A stretch of 64,000 nt of DNA from Dyella monticola (GTDB lineage: Bacteria; Pseudomonadota; Gammaproteobacteria; Xanthomonadales; Rhodanobacteraceae). Shown here piece after piece: positions 46,142 through 55,571 of this stretch (positions within the stretch are counted from its first letter, which is position 1; the number at the start of each line of letters is the position of its first letter). The DNA lies in NCBI RefSeq assembly GCF_003363155.1, contig NZ_QRBE01000009.1:1-64000 (forward strand), in the 5' to 3' direction. Below the pieces are notes generated by a model, which had not been told where the DNA came from, did not search any database, and saw nothing but the letters and a program-made list of their open reading frames with translations. Position numbers and translations under genes: made by a program.

Positions 46142-46245
46142 GGGTATCCTCTTGCGTGACGAAAGATGCGCTCCAAGCGGCGCGGCGAACGCTTAAGTGT
46201 AAGCGCAAGCCGGATCGACCAGCGGCGAACGAGGTGAAACGTACT

Positions 46246-47244
46246 GTGCACGATCCGGCGACAATCGACATGGAGCTGCCCCCACGGCTGCGGGGCGAAT
46301 GCTGGGCCATTACCGATCACGCCGCCGGCAACCAGCGCCAGGCGTTGGCGCTGGCCGAACGGATGGGCATGCCGGTGCGCCACCTGGTGCTATCGCTGCG
46401 TGCGCCGTGGTCGTGGTTTTCACCACGCTTGAGCCTGGGGGGGCGTATCGCCCTACCGACTTCGCAACGCACCGCCTTCACGCCGCCGTGGCCTTCCCTG
46501 GCCATCGGCTGCGGGCGCACCGCGGCGTTATTCACGCGTATGTTGCGCAGCCTGACCCAAGGCGACTGCCACACCGTACAGATTCTCGATCCACGCATGG
46601 ATCCCACCCAATGGGATACCGTCATCGCGCCGCGACACGATGGCCTGAACGGTCGCAATGTGCTCACGCCGCTAGGTTCGCTCAATCCCGTGGACGACGC
46701 CTGGCTGGCGGATGGCCGCGAAGCCAGCCCGGGACTGGCTTATCTGCCGCGTCCACGCACCGGCGTGCTGCTTGGCGGTCCGCGTACCGGCCTTCGCATC
46801 GATGCCGATTACGCGCGGCGATTGATCGAGCCTGTGCTGGCGCGCCGCCGCCGCGAAGGCGGCAGCGTGCTGGTGCTGACCTCGCGCCGCACGCCTGATG
46901 CCGTCACGCACCTGATGCGCGCGGCCTTGCACGGTATTCCTGGTTTGTTTTGGAGCGGACCGGACGACGGTAACAACCCTTATCCCGGCGTACTCGGCTG
47001 GGCCGACCGGTTGGTGGTGACACCCGATTCGGTGAACATGCTGAGCGAAGCGTGCGCCGTGGGCTGCCCCGTACACACGTTTGTGGTTGGCAACCTGCCC
47101 ACGAAACTCACGCGCTTTCATCGCAGCTTGCGCGAAGCAGGTTTACTGCATGAGCTGGATGAAGAAACGCCTGCGCTGCAGACGCCTTTACGCGAGACGG
47201 CGACGATGGCCCAAGCACTGCGCACGCGCATGCTCACGACCTGA
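46246..47244 (+). CDS. ELM1/GtrOC1-family putative glycosyltransferase-like protein
   Basis: A protein of about 332 residues of the 'mitochondrial fission ELM1' family, which in bacteria has a GT-B-like fold. Marks are CWAITDHAAGNQRQALALAE, CGRTAALF, VQILDPRMDPTQWDTVIAPRHD, LTSRRTPDAV and VTPDSVNMLSEACAVGCPVH. Bacterial function is not established; a link to LPS or surface glycans has been proposed from gene neighbourhoods and fits here. The start is uncertain: the GTG at 46246 has GAGGTG upstream, the ATG at 46270 is the next choice, and the frame is open back to 46156. Confidence 0.85.
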   Translation: MHDPATIDMELPPRLRGECWAITDHAAGNQRQALALAERMGMPVRHLVLSLRAPWSWFSPRLSLGGRIALPTSQRTAFTPPWPSLAIGCGRTAALFTRMLRSLTQGDCHTVQILDPRMDPTQWDTVIAPRHDGLNGRNVLTPLGSLNPVDDAWLADGREASPGLAYLPRPRTGVLLGGPRTGLRIDADYARRLIEPVLARRRREGGSVLVLTSRRTPDAVTHLMRAALHGIPGLFWSGPDDGNNPYPGVLGWADRLVVTPDSVNMLSEACAVGCPVHTFVVGNLPTKLTRFHRSLREAGLLHELDEETPALQTPLRETATMAQALRTRMLTT

Positions 47245-47277
47245 CGCCCCTGCAATCCGTAGCGGGAGCGTGTCCGG

Positions 47278-50130
47278 CTAGAAGTCGAACCCCAGCGCAT
47301 GCGTTACCGCGCGCACCTCACTGCACAGCGCATCCAACTGGGCATCACGCGGCGCAATGCGCGAACGTAAATCCAGCGTACACAACAACGCCTGCCGCAA
47401 AAATTCCGCATGCGCGCGCGTAAAGCAATTCGCCTGCGCGACATCCAGCAAACCGGCATCGCGACATAGCTCGATCAAACCCGCATTGGCCGTGGTCGAG
47501 AGCAAGTTCGGTGACTGCGATGCATGCGCCAGTACCAGGCCCTGCAAGGCAAATTCGATATCAAGCAAAGCGCCCTGCCCTTGCTTTAAATCGAGCTGCG
47601 TTTCATTGGAACGATCCCGCTCCGTACGCCAGCGTTTGCGCATGCTGCTCACTTCCGCCAACACGGCCGCGCGATCGCGCGGAACACACAGCGTGCGACG
47701 CCGCACATCGGCGAGCTCGGCGTTCAACGCCCCATCCCCGGCCACTGGACGCGCGCGCAAGAGCGCTTGGTGTTCCCACGTCCACGCGCGGCTCTCCTGA
47801 TACGCCAGAAATGCTTCAAGGCTGCCGACGAGCAATCCTTTGGAACCGTCCGGCCGCAAGCGCGTATCCACTTCGTACAAACGACCCGCGCGGGTGAGCA
47901 CGGTCAACCAGTTCATCACGCGCTGCGTAAGGCGCTGATACCAGCGTGAACCTTCCAGCGGGCGCGGACCGTCGCTCATCTCCTGCGCGCGCCGGCCATC
48001 GAACACGAAGACAAGATCGAGATCGGAGGCAAACCCCAGCTCCTCGCCACCCAGGCTGCCGTAGCCAAGGATGGAAAAACCGGCGCCCTCGCCCGGCAGC
48101 CTTCCATGCACGGCGATCACTTCACGTTCCGCCAGCGCGGCGACGGCATTGACCACCGACTCGGCCAACGCGGCAAGCCGGCGCGCGGTCGCCACTGCGT
48201 CGGCGCGCCCATCGTTGAACGCCAGCCCCAAGCGAAAGGCGATGCTCGATTTGAACTCGTTGATACGCTCCAGCTCGGCCTCGGCCTCGCGCTCGTCGAG
48301 CGTTGCCAGCACGCGCGTGATTTCCGCACTGATATCGGCGCGCTTGAGCGGCAGCTGATCGATGCGCGGATCGAGCACATCGTCCAGCAGCAAGGGTTGC
48401 GCGATCACACGCTCGGCGAGAAAGGCGCTATCGGCAAACAGTTGAGCAAGGCGCTTGCGTGCCGAAGGTTGCTCTTCCAGCAGGGCAAGATAAGCCGGAC
48501 GGCGCGCCACCGCCTGCACCAGCCGGCACAGCCGCAGCAAGCATGCCACCGGTGCCGCCGTATCGCGCGCGGCGACCAGCAGTTGTGGCATCAGATGATC
48601 CAGTTGCTCACGCGCACGCGCCGACATGGCCCGCAACGATGCGCCCTGCGGCAACTTGAGCAGCGCTTCGGCCGCTTCGGCGCCAGGCACGAAACCCGAT
48701 GCCTCCAGCACACTCGCTTCGAGCGATTCGTCGCGGGCGCGCTGCCACAAAATCGCATCGGCCGCGGGTACGCTGGACTTGGCACCGCCCTGGGGCATCA
48801 GCACCGCCTCAAATTCATTGGCGACGATGTCCCGGTGGCTGGCCAACGTGTCCGCCAGCGGTTCCCATGCGGGATAATCCAGCGCCAGCGCAAGTCGCTC
48901 GCGCGTCAATGCATCGTCGGGCAGATCGTGGGTCTGCGCGTCGCGCATCATCTGCACGCGATTTTCCAGCCGGCGCAGGAATACATACGCTTCGCGCAGC
49001 GCGCGTGCACGCGCGGTGGGAATATGCCCGCGCGCTTCGCACGCGGTGAGCGCCGGCAGCAACCCGCGCACGCGCAAGCCCGGTTCGCGACCACCGCGTA
49101 TCAACTGCACCAGCTGCACGATAAACTCGATTTCGCGGATACCCCCCGGGCCGAGCTTGAGATTGTCGGCCAGATCCTTGCGCGCCACTTCGGCATCGAT
49201 CAGCGCCTTCATTTCCCGCAAGCCCGCGAACGCGGTGTAGTCCAGGTATTTGCGATAGACGAACGGCCGCAGCATTTCCTGCAGCTGCTTGCCTTCATTG
49301 CGATCGCCCGCCACGGTACGCGCCTTGATCCACGCATAGCGCTCCCAATCGCGGCCTTCGCGCTGGTAATACTGCTCCATCGCGCTGAACGGCAGCGCCA
49401 GTCGTCCCGCATTGCCGAACGGACGCAGGCGCAAATCGACGCGCGCGCAGATACCGTCGGTGGTCGGTTCGTGCAGCAGACGCACGAGCTGGCGGCCGAG
49501 ACGAACAAAATATTCGCTGTTGTCCAAGGTGCGCGCGCCATCGCTTTCGCCACCTTGCGGATACGCCAGCACCAGATCGATGTCGGAGGAAAAATTCAGC
49601 TCGCTGCCGCCGAGCTTGCCGAAGCCGACCACCACCAGACGCTGCAGGCTTCCATCTTCGCCACGCGCGTGACCGTAACGTACCGCCAGACTCCGCTCGG
49701 ACCACTCCAGCGCAGCGCCGAGTAGCGCCTCGTACAACACGCTGGTCGCCGACAGTGTTTCGGGCAGATCGTCCAGCCCGTTGACGTCGCGAAACACCAG
49801 GCGCAGCGCCTCGGCGTGCCGGAAGCGGCGCAATGCCGCCATGCAGACGGTTTCGTCGGCATCCAGCTTCAAGGCGTCGATGCGCGCCGACGCATCGCTG
49901 CTCGAGCGCAATCGCTCCAAACCTTGCGGTGACAGCAATTGCGGCTGGCTGCGCCATGTTTCGAATGCGAAATCACTGGCAAGCAAGGTGCTGCGTATGC
50001 GCTCGGCCACGCCCGCATCGTCGTGCAGCGGCACACCTGCGGCACGGCAACGGGCCACGAGCTGCGCGTAGCGATCATCGATCAGGGCCCGCAGCGCGGG
50101 GGATTCGGAGGGGACGGAGGTAACGGCCAT
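47278..50130 (-). CDS. glnE: Bifunctional glutamine synthetase adenylyltransferase/deadenylase
   Basis: Adds AMP to, and removes it from, glutamine synthetase in response to PII state, controlling nitrogen assimilation. 950 residues. Two nucleotidyltransferase domains with the G-S-x10-D-x-D signature are visible: FGKLGGSELNFSSDIDLVLAY near residue 170 (deadenylylating half) and YGSLGGEELGFASDLDLVFVFD near residue 695 (adenylylating half), with a helical linker between. Length is close to the E. coli enzyme (946). It is followed on the same strand by nothing within 30 bp and is preceded by cysA. The ribosome site is weak. Confidence 0.96.
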   Translation of the reverse strand: MAVTSVPSESPALRALIDDRYAQLVARCRAAGVPLHDDAGVAERIRSTLLASDFAFETWRSQPQLLSPQGLERLRSSSDASARIDALKLDADETVCMAALRRFRHAEALRLVFRDVNGLDDLPETLSATSVLYEALLGAALEWSERSLAVRYGHARGEDGSLQRLVVVGFGKLGGSELNFSSDIDLVLAYPQGGESDGARTLDNSEYFVRLGRQLVRLLHEPTTDGICARVDLRLRPFGNAGRLALPFSAMEQYYQREGRDWERYAWIKARTVAGDRNEGKQLQEMLRPFVYRKYLDYTAFAGLREMKALIDAEVARKDLADNLKLGPGGIREIEFIVQLVQLIRGGREPGLRVRGLLPALTACEARGHIPTARARALREAYVFLRRLENRVQMMRDAQTHDLPDDALTRERLALALDYPAWEPLADTLASHRDIVANEFEAVLMPQGGAKSSVPAADAILWQRARDESLEASVLEASGFVPGAEAAEALLKLPQGASLRAMSARAREQLDHLMPQLLVAARDTAAPVACLLRLCRLVQAVARRPAYLALLEEQPSARKRLAQLFADSAFLAERVIAQPLLLDDVLDPRIDQLPLKRADISAEITRVLATLDEREAEAELERINEFKSSIAFRLGLAFNDGRADAVATARRLAALAESVVNAVAALAEREVIAVHGRLPGEGAGFSILGYGSLGGEELGFASDLDLVFVFDGRRAQEMSDGPRPLEGSRWYQRLTQRVMNWLTVLTRAGRLYEVDTRLRPDGSKGLLVGSLEAFLAYQESRAWTWEHQALLRARPVAGDGALNAELADVRRRTLCVPRDRAAVLAEVSSMRKRWRTERDRSNETQLDLKQGQGALLDIEFALQGLVLAHASQSPNLLSTTANAGLIELCRDAGLLDVAQANCFTRAHAEFLRQALLCTLDLRSRIAPRDAQLDALCSEVRAVTHALGFDF

Positions 50131-50190
50131 GCGTCATTATGACCGTTTGGGCGACCACGCACGCCTGCAATACCCAGCCAGGGCCTGCGA

Positions 50191-51336
50191 CTACACCTCA
50201 ACGCGGCGCCAAGGTCCCACCGCCACGGACACACCTGCGTGCGGCGGATGAATCGTTACCCGCTGCCGTACGTGCCCTTCGCGGTCGGTACCGAACACTG
50301 TAAGCGCCTGGAAATGCACGTCGACGACATCGCCCGCGGCGCCACCGTGCCGCGTCCAGTCGCGCTCGTTCCATTCGGCCTCGAGCGGCTCGTCCCGATG
50401 CTCGACGCGCAGATGAGCGCGCACAGTGCCCGCCACGTGCCGCAGGCCGATCACCTGCGCTTTCACGCCGTCGCCATAACGCGGTGCGAGTTGAATATCC
50501 TCGGGTTGAACATGCACGGTCATCTCATGCGCGTCTTCGGTATCAAAACCGTCAAGGGACCATGCCTGGCCCAGCAAATGAAGATGCCGGTCTTGCACCT
50601 GACCGGACAGCGCCTGACCGCGCGCGATAAAACGCGATACGAATGGTGTGGCCGGCTGGCGATAAATCTGCTGCGGGGTGCCGATCTGTTCGATGCGTCC
50701 GCGGTTCATCACCACCACACGATCCGCCATTTCCAATGCCTCATCCTGATCGTGCGTGACAAACAAGGTCGTAATGCCCAGCGAGCGGTGAAACTCGCGC
50801 AACCAGCCGCGCAGGTTCACGCGCACTTGCGCATCGAGCGCGCCGAACGGTTCATCCAGCAGCAGCAAACGCGGCTCGATCGCCAACGCACGCGCCAAGG
50901 CCACACGCTGGCGCTGGCCGCCCGAAAGCTGTGCGGGGTAGCGATCGGCCAGAGCATCCAGCTCTACCTTACGCAACAAGGTTTCCACACTTGCCTTGAT
51001 GACTGCCGCCTTCGGGCGCAAACGCCACGGACGAACGCGCAGGCCGAATGCCACGTTCTGCGCCACCGTCATGTGCGGGAAGAGTGCATAGTGCTGAAAC
51101 ACCAAACCCACGCCGCGACGCCGTGCGTCCAAAGCAAGCAGATCGTGCCCATCGCGTTGCACACTGCCCGCATCGGGCTGATCCAGGCCGGCCAGGATAC
51201 GCAGCAAACTGGTTTTCCCCGAACCCGAAGGACCGAGCACCGCCACGAACTCACCATCGCCGATAGTGAGGCTGACGTCGTCGAGCGCGACGAACGTACC
51301 GAAGCGGCGATACAGGCGGGAAATCTGGATGCCCAT
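50191..51336 (-). CDS. cysA: Sulfate/thiosulfate ABC transporter ATPase
   Basis: ATP-hydrolysing subunit of the sulfate importer, on the cytoplasmic face of CysT/CysW. 381 residues. Walker A is GPSGSGKTS (residues 35-43), the ABC signature is [16 protein letters not shown] and Walker B is [14 protein letters not shown], with switch His in TTLFVTHDQ. The C-terminal TOBE-like region (from about 240) carries [10 protein letters not shown] as in CysA. It follows cysW by 15 bp and closes the sbp-cysT-cysW-cysA run. Confidence 0.95.
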   Translation of the reverse strand: MGIQISRLYRRFGTFVALDDVSLTIGDGEFVAVLGPSGSGKTSLLRILAGLDQPDAGSVQRDGHDLLALDARRRGVGLVFQHYALFPHMTVAQNVAFGLRVRPWRLRPKAAVIKASVETLLRKVELDALADRYPAQLSGGQRQRVALARALAIEPRLLLLDEPFGALDAQVRVNLRGWLREFHRSLGITTLFVTHDQDEALEMADRVVVMNRGRIEQIGTPQQIYRQPATPFVSRFIARGQALSGQVQDRHLHLLGQAWSLDGFDTEDAHEMTVHVQPEDIQLAPRYGDGVKAQVIGLRHVAGTVRAHLRVEHRDEPLEAEWNERDWTRHGGAAGDVVDVHFQALTVFGTDREGHVRQRVTIHPPHAGVSVAVGPWRRVEV

Positions 51337-51351
51337 GCTGTTAGCAAATCC

Positions 51352-52206
51352 TCAATGGCGATCGCTCGCACCGCTTTGCCGCCACTCCAGAAAGCGCTTG
51401 ATGCCAAGCGTGAGGACAGTAAGCGACGCGAGCAGTGAAGCGGCTGCAAAGGCAGCGGTAAAATTTTCTTGGTAGAGCTGATCCACCTGCAACGGCAGCG
51501 TGTTGGTGATGCCGCGCAGATGACCGGATACGACATAGACCGCACCGAATTCGCCCATGGCGCGCGCATTGCACAGCAGCACGCCATACAGCAAGGCCCA
51601 GCGCACGCGCGGCAGGGTCACGCGGAAAAAGATCTGCCAGCCGTTTGCGCCTAGCGTGAGCGCCGCCTCTTCCTGTTCCGATCCCTGCGCTTGCATCAGT
51701 GGAATCAGCTCGCGCGCCACGAACGGTAGCGTGACGAATACCGTGGCGAGCACCAGGCCCGGCAAGGCGAAGATCACCTGCACACCATGCGCCTCCAGCC
51801 ACGCTCCCAGCCAACCGTCCTTGCCATAGATGAGGATCAGCATCATGCCGGCGACCACCGGCGACACCGAGAACGGCAGATCGATCAGCGCGCTGAGCAA
51901 GGCTTTGCCGCGGAACTGAAAATGCGTCATCGACCAGGCGGCGGCCAGGCCAAAAATCAGATTCAGGGGCACGGCGATGGCTGCCACTGTAAGCGTCAAA
52001 CGCACTGCCGCGAGCGTGTCCGGCTGGCCGATGGCATCGACATAGAACGCCACCCCCTGACTCAAGGCCTGAGCAAAAATCGTGAGCAGCGGCAGGACGA
52101 GTAACCCGATCAGCACGCTGATGGCACCACCCACCAACATCAGGCGCGCCACACGCGTCGAACGCGAGGGCCGGCCTATCGATACCACGGCAGCGATGGC
52201 GGCCAT
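51352..52206 (-). CDS. cysW: Sulfate ABC transporter permease CysW
   Basis: A 284-residue inner-membrane permease with six hydrophobic segments. The BPD permease motif that docks with CysA reads EEAALTLGANGWQIFFRVTLPRVRWAL. The ATG at 52206 shares its A with the TGA of cysT, so the pair is translationally coupled; an open frame further upstream overlaps cysT and is rejected. Forms a heterodimer with CysT as the sulfate path. Confidence 0.95.
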   Translation of the reverse strand: MAAIAAVVSIGRPSRSTRVARLMLVGGAISVLIGLLVLPLLTIFAQALSQGVAFYVDAIGQPDTLAAVRLTLTVAAIAVPLNLIFGLAAAWSMTHFQFRGKALLSALIDLPFSVSPVVAGMMLILIYGKDGWLGAWLEAHGVQVIFALPGLVLATVFVTLPFVARELIPLMQAQGSEQEEAALTLGANGWQIFFRVTLPRVRWALLYGVLLCNARAMGEFGAVYVVSGHLRGITNTLPLQVDQLYQENFTAAFAAASLLASLTVLTLGIKRFLEWRQSGASDRH

Positions 52207-53030
52207 CAGCGTTGCACCGCCCAGCGATGGGTCCAACGCTGCAACCACGCCATCGTCACCAGCAGCAGCAGCGATGCGGTAAGCATCACCGCACTCAAAG
52301 CGGCCGCGCCGCGATAGTCGTACTGCGAATCGATCTTCTGCACGATGAGATACGGCGCGATCTCCGTGCGAAACAGGCGATTGCCGGAGATGAAGACCAC
52401 TGAGCCGTATTCGCCGATCGCGCGCGCCAATGCCAGCGCATAGCCGGTCAGCAGGGTCGGCAACAACAAGGGCAGCACGACTCGGAAGAAACGCTGCACG
52501 GGCGATGCGCCAAGGGTATAGGCTGCCTCTTCCAGATCACCCTCCATGCTTTCCAGCACAGGCTGCAAGGTGCGCACCACGAACGGCAGCCCCACGAATA
52601 CCATCGCCAGCAACACACCCAGCCGCGTATACGCCACCTCGATACCGAGCGGCACGAGGCGGCTGCCAAGCCAACCGTTCGGCGCATACAGCGCCGTGAG
52701 CGAGATACCCGCCACCGCCGTGGGCAGTGCAAACGGCAAATCCACTAGCGCATCGCACACGCGGCGAAACGCGAAGCGATAGCGCACCAGCGCCCATGCC
52801 ACCAGCAGACCGAGCAACACGTCGATCGTGGCAGCTAACAGCGCCGCGCCGAAACTGAGTCGCAACGATGCCAGCACACGGCGCGTGCCGATCTGCGCCC
52901 ACCATCCGGACGGGCCCAGTTCACAGGCCGTCCACACCAGCGCGGCCAGCGGCAACAGCACACAACCGCCAAGTACGGCCAGCGTGTAACCGGTGCTCAA
53001 GCGAAACCCTGGCAGGACGTGGCGTGACAT
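52206..53030 (-). CDS. cysT: Sulfate ABC transporter permease CysT
   Basis: A 274-residue inner-membrane permease with six hydrophobic segments. The ATPase-docking loop reads EEAAYTLGASPVQRFFRVVLPLLLPTLL, and ARAIGEYGSVVFISGN is the typical CysT (CysU) segment. Start at 53030, with GGAG overlapping the end of sbp; 4 bp separate it from the sbp stop. Partner of CysW. Confidence 0.95.
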   Translation of the reverse strand: MSRHVLPGFRLSTGYTLAVLGGCVLLPLAALVWTACELGPSGWWAQIGTRRVLASLRLSFGAALLAATIDVLLGLLVAWALVRYRFAFRRVCDALVDLPFALPTAVAGISLTALYAPNGWLGSRLVPLGIEVAYTRLGVLLAMVFVGLPFVVRTLQPVLESMEGDLEEAAYTLGASPVQRFFRVVLPLLLPTLLTGYALALARAIGEYGSVVFISGNRLFRTEIAPYLIVQKIDSQYDYRGAAALSAVMLTASLLLLVTMAWLQRWTHRWAVQR

Positions 53031-53034
53031 CGCG

Positions 53035-54033
53035 CTACTGCACTCCTTCGATCGCGTCGAACACGCCGCCATCGGCGAAATAGGTCGCCTGCACGTTGCG
53101 CCAGTCGCCGAATTGTTCGCCGATGGTGAACGTCTTCACCACCGGAAACTGCGCGGCATAGCTGGCCGCGACGGAGGCCACCCGCGGGCGGAAGAAATGC
53201 CTGGCCGCTATCGCCTGGCCTTGCGAGCTGTACAGAAACTGTAGATACGCCTGCGCCACCTTCTGCGTACCGTGCTTGGCTACATTCGCATCCACCACGG
53301 CTACCGGCGGCTCCGCGACGATGCTTAGCGACGGCACCACGATCTGGTAGTTGTCCTTGCCGAACTCCTGTTGCGTCAACAATGCCTCGCTTTCCCAGGC
53401 GATCAGCACATCCCCAAGACCACGTTGCACGAAGGTGTTGGTCGCGCCACGCGAACCGGTATCCAGCACCGGCACATGCTTGTAGAGCGCGGTGACGTAG
53501 GCGCGGGCCTTATCTGCACTGCCACCCGGCTGACGCACCGCCCAACCCCATGCAGCGAGAAAATTCCAACGCGCGCCACCGGAAGTCTTTGGATTGGGCG
53601 TGATCACCTGCACATCCGGCCGGATCAAATCCGGCCAGTCGCGAATGTGCTTGGGGTTACCCTTGCGCACCAGAAAGACGACGGTGGAAGTGTAGGGCGA
53701 GCTGTTGTCCGGCAAGCGCGTCTGCCAATCCTTGGCGAGCAGGCCTTTGTCCGCGAGCACGTCGATATCGTAGGCAAGCGCCAGCGTCACCACGTCGGCC
53801 GGCAAGCCGTCGAGCACGGCACGTGCCTGTTTGCCGGAGCCCCCGTTGGACGCGGTGAGCGTCACGTTCTGCCCGGTCTGCTTGAGCCAGTACACCTTGA
53901 AGGCCGCATCGACGTCCCGAAAATACTCGCGGGTGGGATCGAAGGACACGTTCAGCAGCGTCGCATCCGACGCTGCCGCGCATCCCACGCCGAACGAAAG
54001 CAGCGCCGCCATCAGAACGATCAGGCGTTTCAT
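53035..54033 (-). CDS. sbp: Periplasmic sulfate-binding protein
   Basis: Captures sulfate (or thiosulfate) in the periplasm and delivers it to CysTWA. 332 residues with a signal peptide (MKRLIVLMAALLSFGVGCAAAS). Family motifs are LLNVSFDPTREYFRDVDAAF, ASNGGSGKQARAVLDGLPADVVTLALAYDID, VRKGNPKHIRDWPDLIRPDVQVITPNPKTSGGARWNFLAAW and DTGSRGATNTFVQRGLGDVLIAWESEA. The Ser-Gly-Gly and Asn-Pro-Lys-Thr-Ser-Gly segments are the anion site. A half-dyad TGGACGTCC lies 57 bp upstream. Confidence 0.95.
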   Translation of the reverse strand: MKRLIVLMAALLSFGVGCAAASDATLLNVSFDPTREYFRDVDAAFKVYWLKQTGQNVTLTASNGGSGKQARAVLDGLPADVVTLALAYDIDVLADKGLLAKDWQTRLPDNSSPYTSTVVFLVRKGNPKHIRDWPDLIRPDVQVITPNPKTSGGARWNFLAAWGWAVRQPGGSADKARAYVTALYKHVPVLDTGSRGATNTFVQRGLGDVLIAWESEALLTQQEFGKDNYQIVVPSLSIVAEPPVAVVDANVAKHGTQKVAQAYLQFLYSSQGQAIAARHFFRPRVASVAASYAAQFPVVKTFTIGEQFGDWRNVQATYFADGGVFDAIEGVQ

Positions 54034-54089
54034 GCGTGTAGCTCTCCCTTGGGCAGGTTCGCCCAGTCTTGACTATAGGTTTGGATGGC

Positions 54090-54099
54090 TGGACGTCCG
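54090..54099. promoter_or_regulatory. TGGACGTCC half-dyad upstream of sbp
   Basis: TGGACGTCC, with GATCGTCC following at 54108, in the 115-bp gap upstream of sbp. It resembles the larger dyad at 55542-55559 before cysJ and the one at 62913-62930 before cysG. The three may be sites for one sulfur regulator such as the nearby CysB, or for a MetJ-like protein. Confidence 0.4.
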
Positions 54100-54148
54100 A
54101 AAGGGCGGATCGTCCTATCTATATGCACCCATCGCCGGCGCGTGTCGT

Positions 54149-55354
54149 TCAGATGAAGATTTCCGCACGCAGCTCCACAATGTGCGGATTGATCAACAAC
54201 CCTTTTCGGTCGCTGAAGGCGCGGATGTAGTTGGCCTGCAGACGCATATGCGAGCCGACGTACCAGTTCGCACCGGCGGTCCAATCGTGTTCCTGGCCGC
54301 CCAGCACCGGCCCGTTGTTAAGGTTGAGCTCGCTGTAGCGCACGGCCAATTCCACCGCGCCCCAGGGATGGGAAGGAATCACGTTGCTGACGTTGCCGTC
54401 GTGATATTGGCGTGATTCGCCCGTAAGCACCCAGCTTCCAAACACGTAATAGCCGCTGAGGTCATAGTTGGGCTTGGCGACATTGAACGTCGTCTGGGCT
54501 CGCAGATATTCGCTCTGCACCGACCAGGGACCGTCGATCCACAAACCCTCCAGACCCAGGCGGTTGATGTGATCGACATCGGTAAGCGTGCCGGAACTGA
54601 CCAGCGTCACGGTCGTGAGACCGGCTTCCGGCGGCGACTTGAAGCTCGCCGTGGCCGGTTGCTGCACACCCAGCGCATTGACCAGGCCATAAGGGCGCTC
54701 CTGTGAAGCGGCCACACCCAGATGCAGCACATTCGCCGCTGCGTGGATCGGTACCCATGCCGCACGCGCCGCAAGCGTGTGGCCGTCATTCTTGCCCGTC
54801 AGGTTTTTGCCGTAATAACCAAGGCTGGCCAGCCAGTGCGTACGCAAGATCGCCCAGTCCACGCCCACGCGGCGGTTTTCATAGACCGCCTGGGAAGGAA
54901 GCGCCAGTTCGATAAACGTCGTCTGCGTCGAAGTGGTGACGCCTTCGAAGCTCACCGGCGTCTTGCTTTGCCCGAAGCGCAGAGCGCCAACGTCCTGACC
55001 GAATACCGCCTGCGATTGCAGCCGGGCGAAGACGTCCTGCCATTGCTTGGACTGGAAGTCGTAATACACGGTGGCGTCGTAGACGCCTGGCTTCTTGATG
55101 TAGAAACCCAGGTATTTGCGTCGATTGGTATGCGCATCTGTGAATTTGTTGTCGTCGCTGGAAAAATCGTTCACATCGTACTGATAGCGCAATACCAGGC
55201 CGATGTCGGTGCCATCGCTGAATGTTTTATGCGTGGGCCAGTTGTAAAGCCAGTCATCGTCGCCTGCCTTGGCGGTAGTGGGGGCTAGCAAGAGGGGCGA
55301 GGCCAACGCAGCTAGCGTCAATACGGCAAAGGCGGGCTTAGTTCGTCGTGGCAT
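54149..55354 (-). CDS. Outer-membrane porin, OprP/O type
   Basis: A 401-residue outer-membrane beta-barrel with a signal peptide (MPRRTKPAFAVLTLAALASPLLLAPTTAKAG) and the alternating aromatic strands of phosphate-selective porin O/P-type proteins (RYQYDVNDFSSDDNKFTDAHTNRRKYLGFYIKKPGVYDATVYYDFQ; C-terminal HIVELRAEIFI ending in an aromatic-hydrophobic tail). Placed first in a run with sbp-cysTWA and divergent from cysJIH, it is plausibly a sulfate or sulfonate entry channel, an inference from position. GGAGAC precedes the start. Confidence 0.88.
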   Translation of the reverse strand: MPRRTKPAFAVLTLAALASPLLLAPTTAKAGDDDWLYNWPTHKTFSDGTDIGLVLRYQYDVNDFSSDDNKFTDAHTNRRKYLGFYIKKPGVYDATVYYDFQSKQWQDVFARLQSQAVFGQDVGALRFGQSKTPVSFEGVTTSTQTTFIELALPSQAVYENRRVGVDWAILRTHWLASLGYYGKNLTGKNDGHTLAARAAWVPIHAAANVLHLGVAASQERPYGLVNALGVQQPATASFKSPPEAGLTTVTLVSSGTLTDVDHINRLGLEGLWIDGPWSVQSEYLRAQTTFNVAKPNYDLSGYYVFGSWVLTGESRQYHDGNVSNVIPSHPWGAVELAVRYSELNLNNGPVLGGQEHDWTAGANWYVGSHMRLQANYIRAFSDRKGLLINPHIVELRAEIFI

Positions 55355-55541
55355 GGAAGTCTCCGGCGCCTCGGAGGCAGCGCGTGTGAGAGAAGAATGA
55401 AAACCCTGATGGGCCGCCCAAGGCGCCCTGACCCATGCTGCCTGCGCCCTTTTCCTCCGTGGAAAGGAGGGAATGGCATGCAGATATGCCGCCCCATCAT
55501 TTCTTCGCCAAAAAACGAAGTTCTAACATCCGTTGACTAGA

Positions 55542-55559
55542 TGGACGTCTAAACGTCCA
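55542..55559. promoter_or_regulatory. 18-bp dyad TGGACGTCTAAACGTCCA before cysJ
   Basis: A perfect 7-bp inverted repeat (TGGACGT / ACGTCCA) around CTAA, starting 30 bp upstream of the cysJ start codon and 3 bp after a -35-like TTGACT. It lies in the shared control region of the divergent porin and cysJIH units. CysB, encoded 6 kb away, is the obvious candidate. Read as tandem 8-mers the site also resembles MetJ boxes (AGACGTCT). Confidence 0.55.
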
Positions 55560-55571
55560 AGGACATACACG

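Noticed and set aside
48106-49725. 539-codon open frame on the plus strand
   Set aside because: Antisense shadow of glnE, with Gln/Arg/His-rich composition and no recognisable domain.
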